Source of the DNA: Verrucomicrobiota bacterium
GTDB lineage: Bacteria > Verrucomicrobiota > Verrucomicrobiia > Limisphaerales > UBA1096
Direction: 5' to 3'
DNA: 6,810 nt
Assembly (NCBI GenBank): GCA_015658765.1
Contig: DQOE01000039.1
Span: 1-6,810 of the forward strand
Below, in pieces: positions 6,769 through 6,810 of this stretch (within the stretch, counting starts at the first letter, position 1; each line of letters starts with the position of its first letter). The notes under the pieces are model-generated. The model was not told the DNA's origin. It was given only the letters and a program-made list of their open reading frames with translations, and did no database searches. Position numbers and translations under genes: made by a program.

Positions 6769-6810
6769 CACTCCAAAAAGCTTACGGATTGGGCGTGCCG
6801 CTGGTGATGA

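Overview
The window is a GC-rich stretch of bacterial chromosome with every confident gene on the + strand. I read it as the distal part of a Bat-type ('Bacteroides aerotolerance'-like) von Willebrand factor A operon followed by a lipid kinase gene. The very large, proline-rich secreted protein and the Bat neighbourhood suggest a Verrucomicrobiota/Planctomycetota-type organism. That lineage guess is inference, because no rRNA or other marker gene is present.

Layout: (1) 1-162 is the 3' end of a membrane-anchored BatA-like VWA protein. (2) 170-1189 is a complete BatB-like VWA protein with an intact MIDAS metal site and three predicted membrane segments. (3) 1216-1944 is a small secreted or membrane-anchored helical (TPR-like) protein with a C-x6-C-x2-C cluster and a very basic C-terminal tail, in the position usually held by BatC/BatE-like TPR proteins. 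(4) 1945-2024 is an 80-base spacer with a clear intrinsic terminator hairpin. (5) 2025-5777 encodes a 1250-residue exported protein: signal peptide, Pro-rich linker, long helical region, beta-rich region, one membrane segment and a cytoplasmic tail. It sits where BatD would be expected but is much larger, and I cannot assign it to a named family. (6) 5787-6719 encodes a complete diacylglycerol/lipid kinase of the YegS/DgkB (LCB5) superfamily, 9 bases downstream. (7) 6720-6810 is non-coding on the + strand and holds a GC-rich set of overlapping inverted repeats, possibly a dispersed extragenic repeat. A minus-strand gene may end just inside the right edge.

How the parts may work together: BatA and BatB are expected to be inner-membrane proteins presenting VWA domains. 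The TPR-like protein and the 1250-residue protein would supply protein-protein interaction surfaces on the outer side of the membrane. Such modules usually lie downstream of a MoxR AAA+ ATPase and a DUF58 protein, which would be left of this window. The lipid kinase is probably co-transcribed with the large gene but need not share its function. The terminator between the TPR gene and the large gene suggests the operon is split or attenuated there.

The most notable item is the 1250-residue protein. The rest is a recognisable, though variant, Bat operon. I saw no CRISPR array, tRNA, rRNA, insertion sequence or phage gene.
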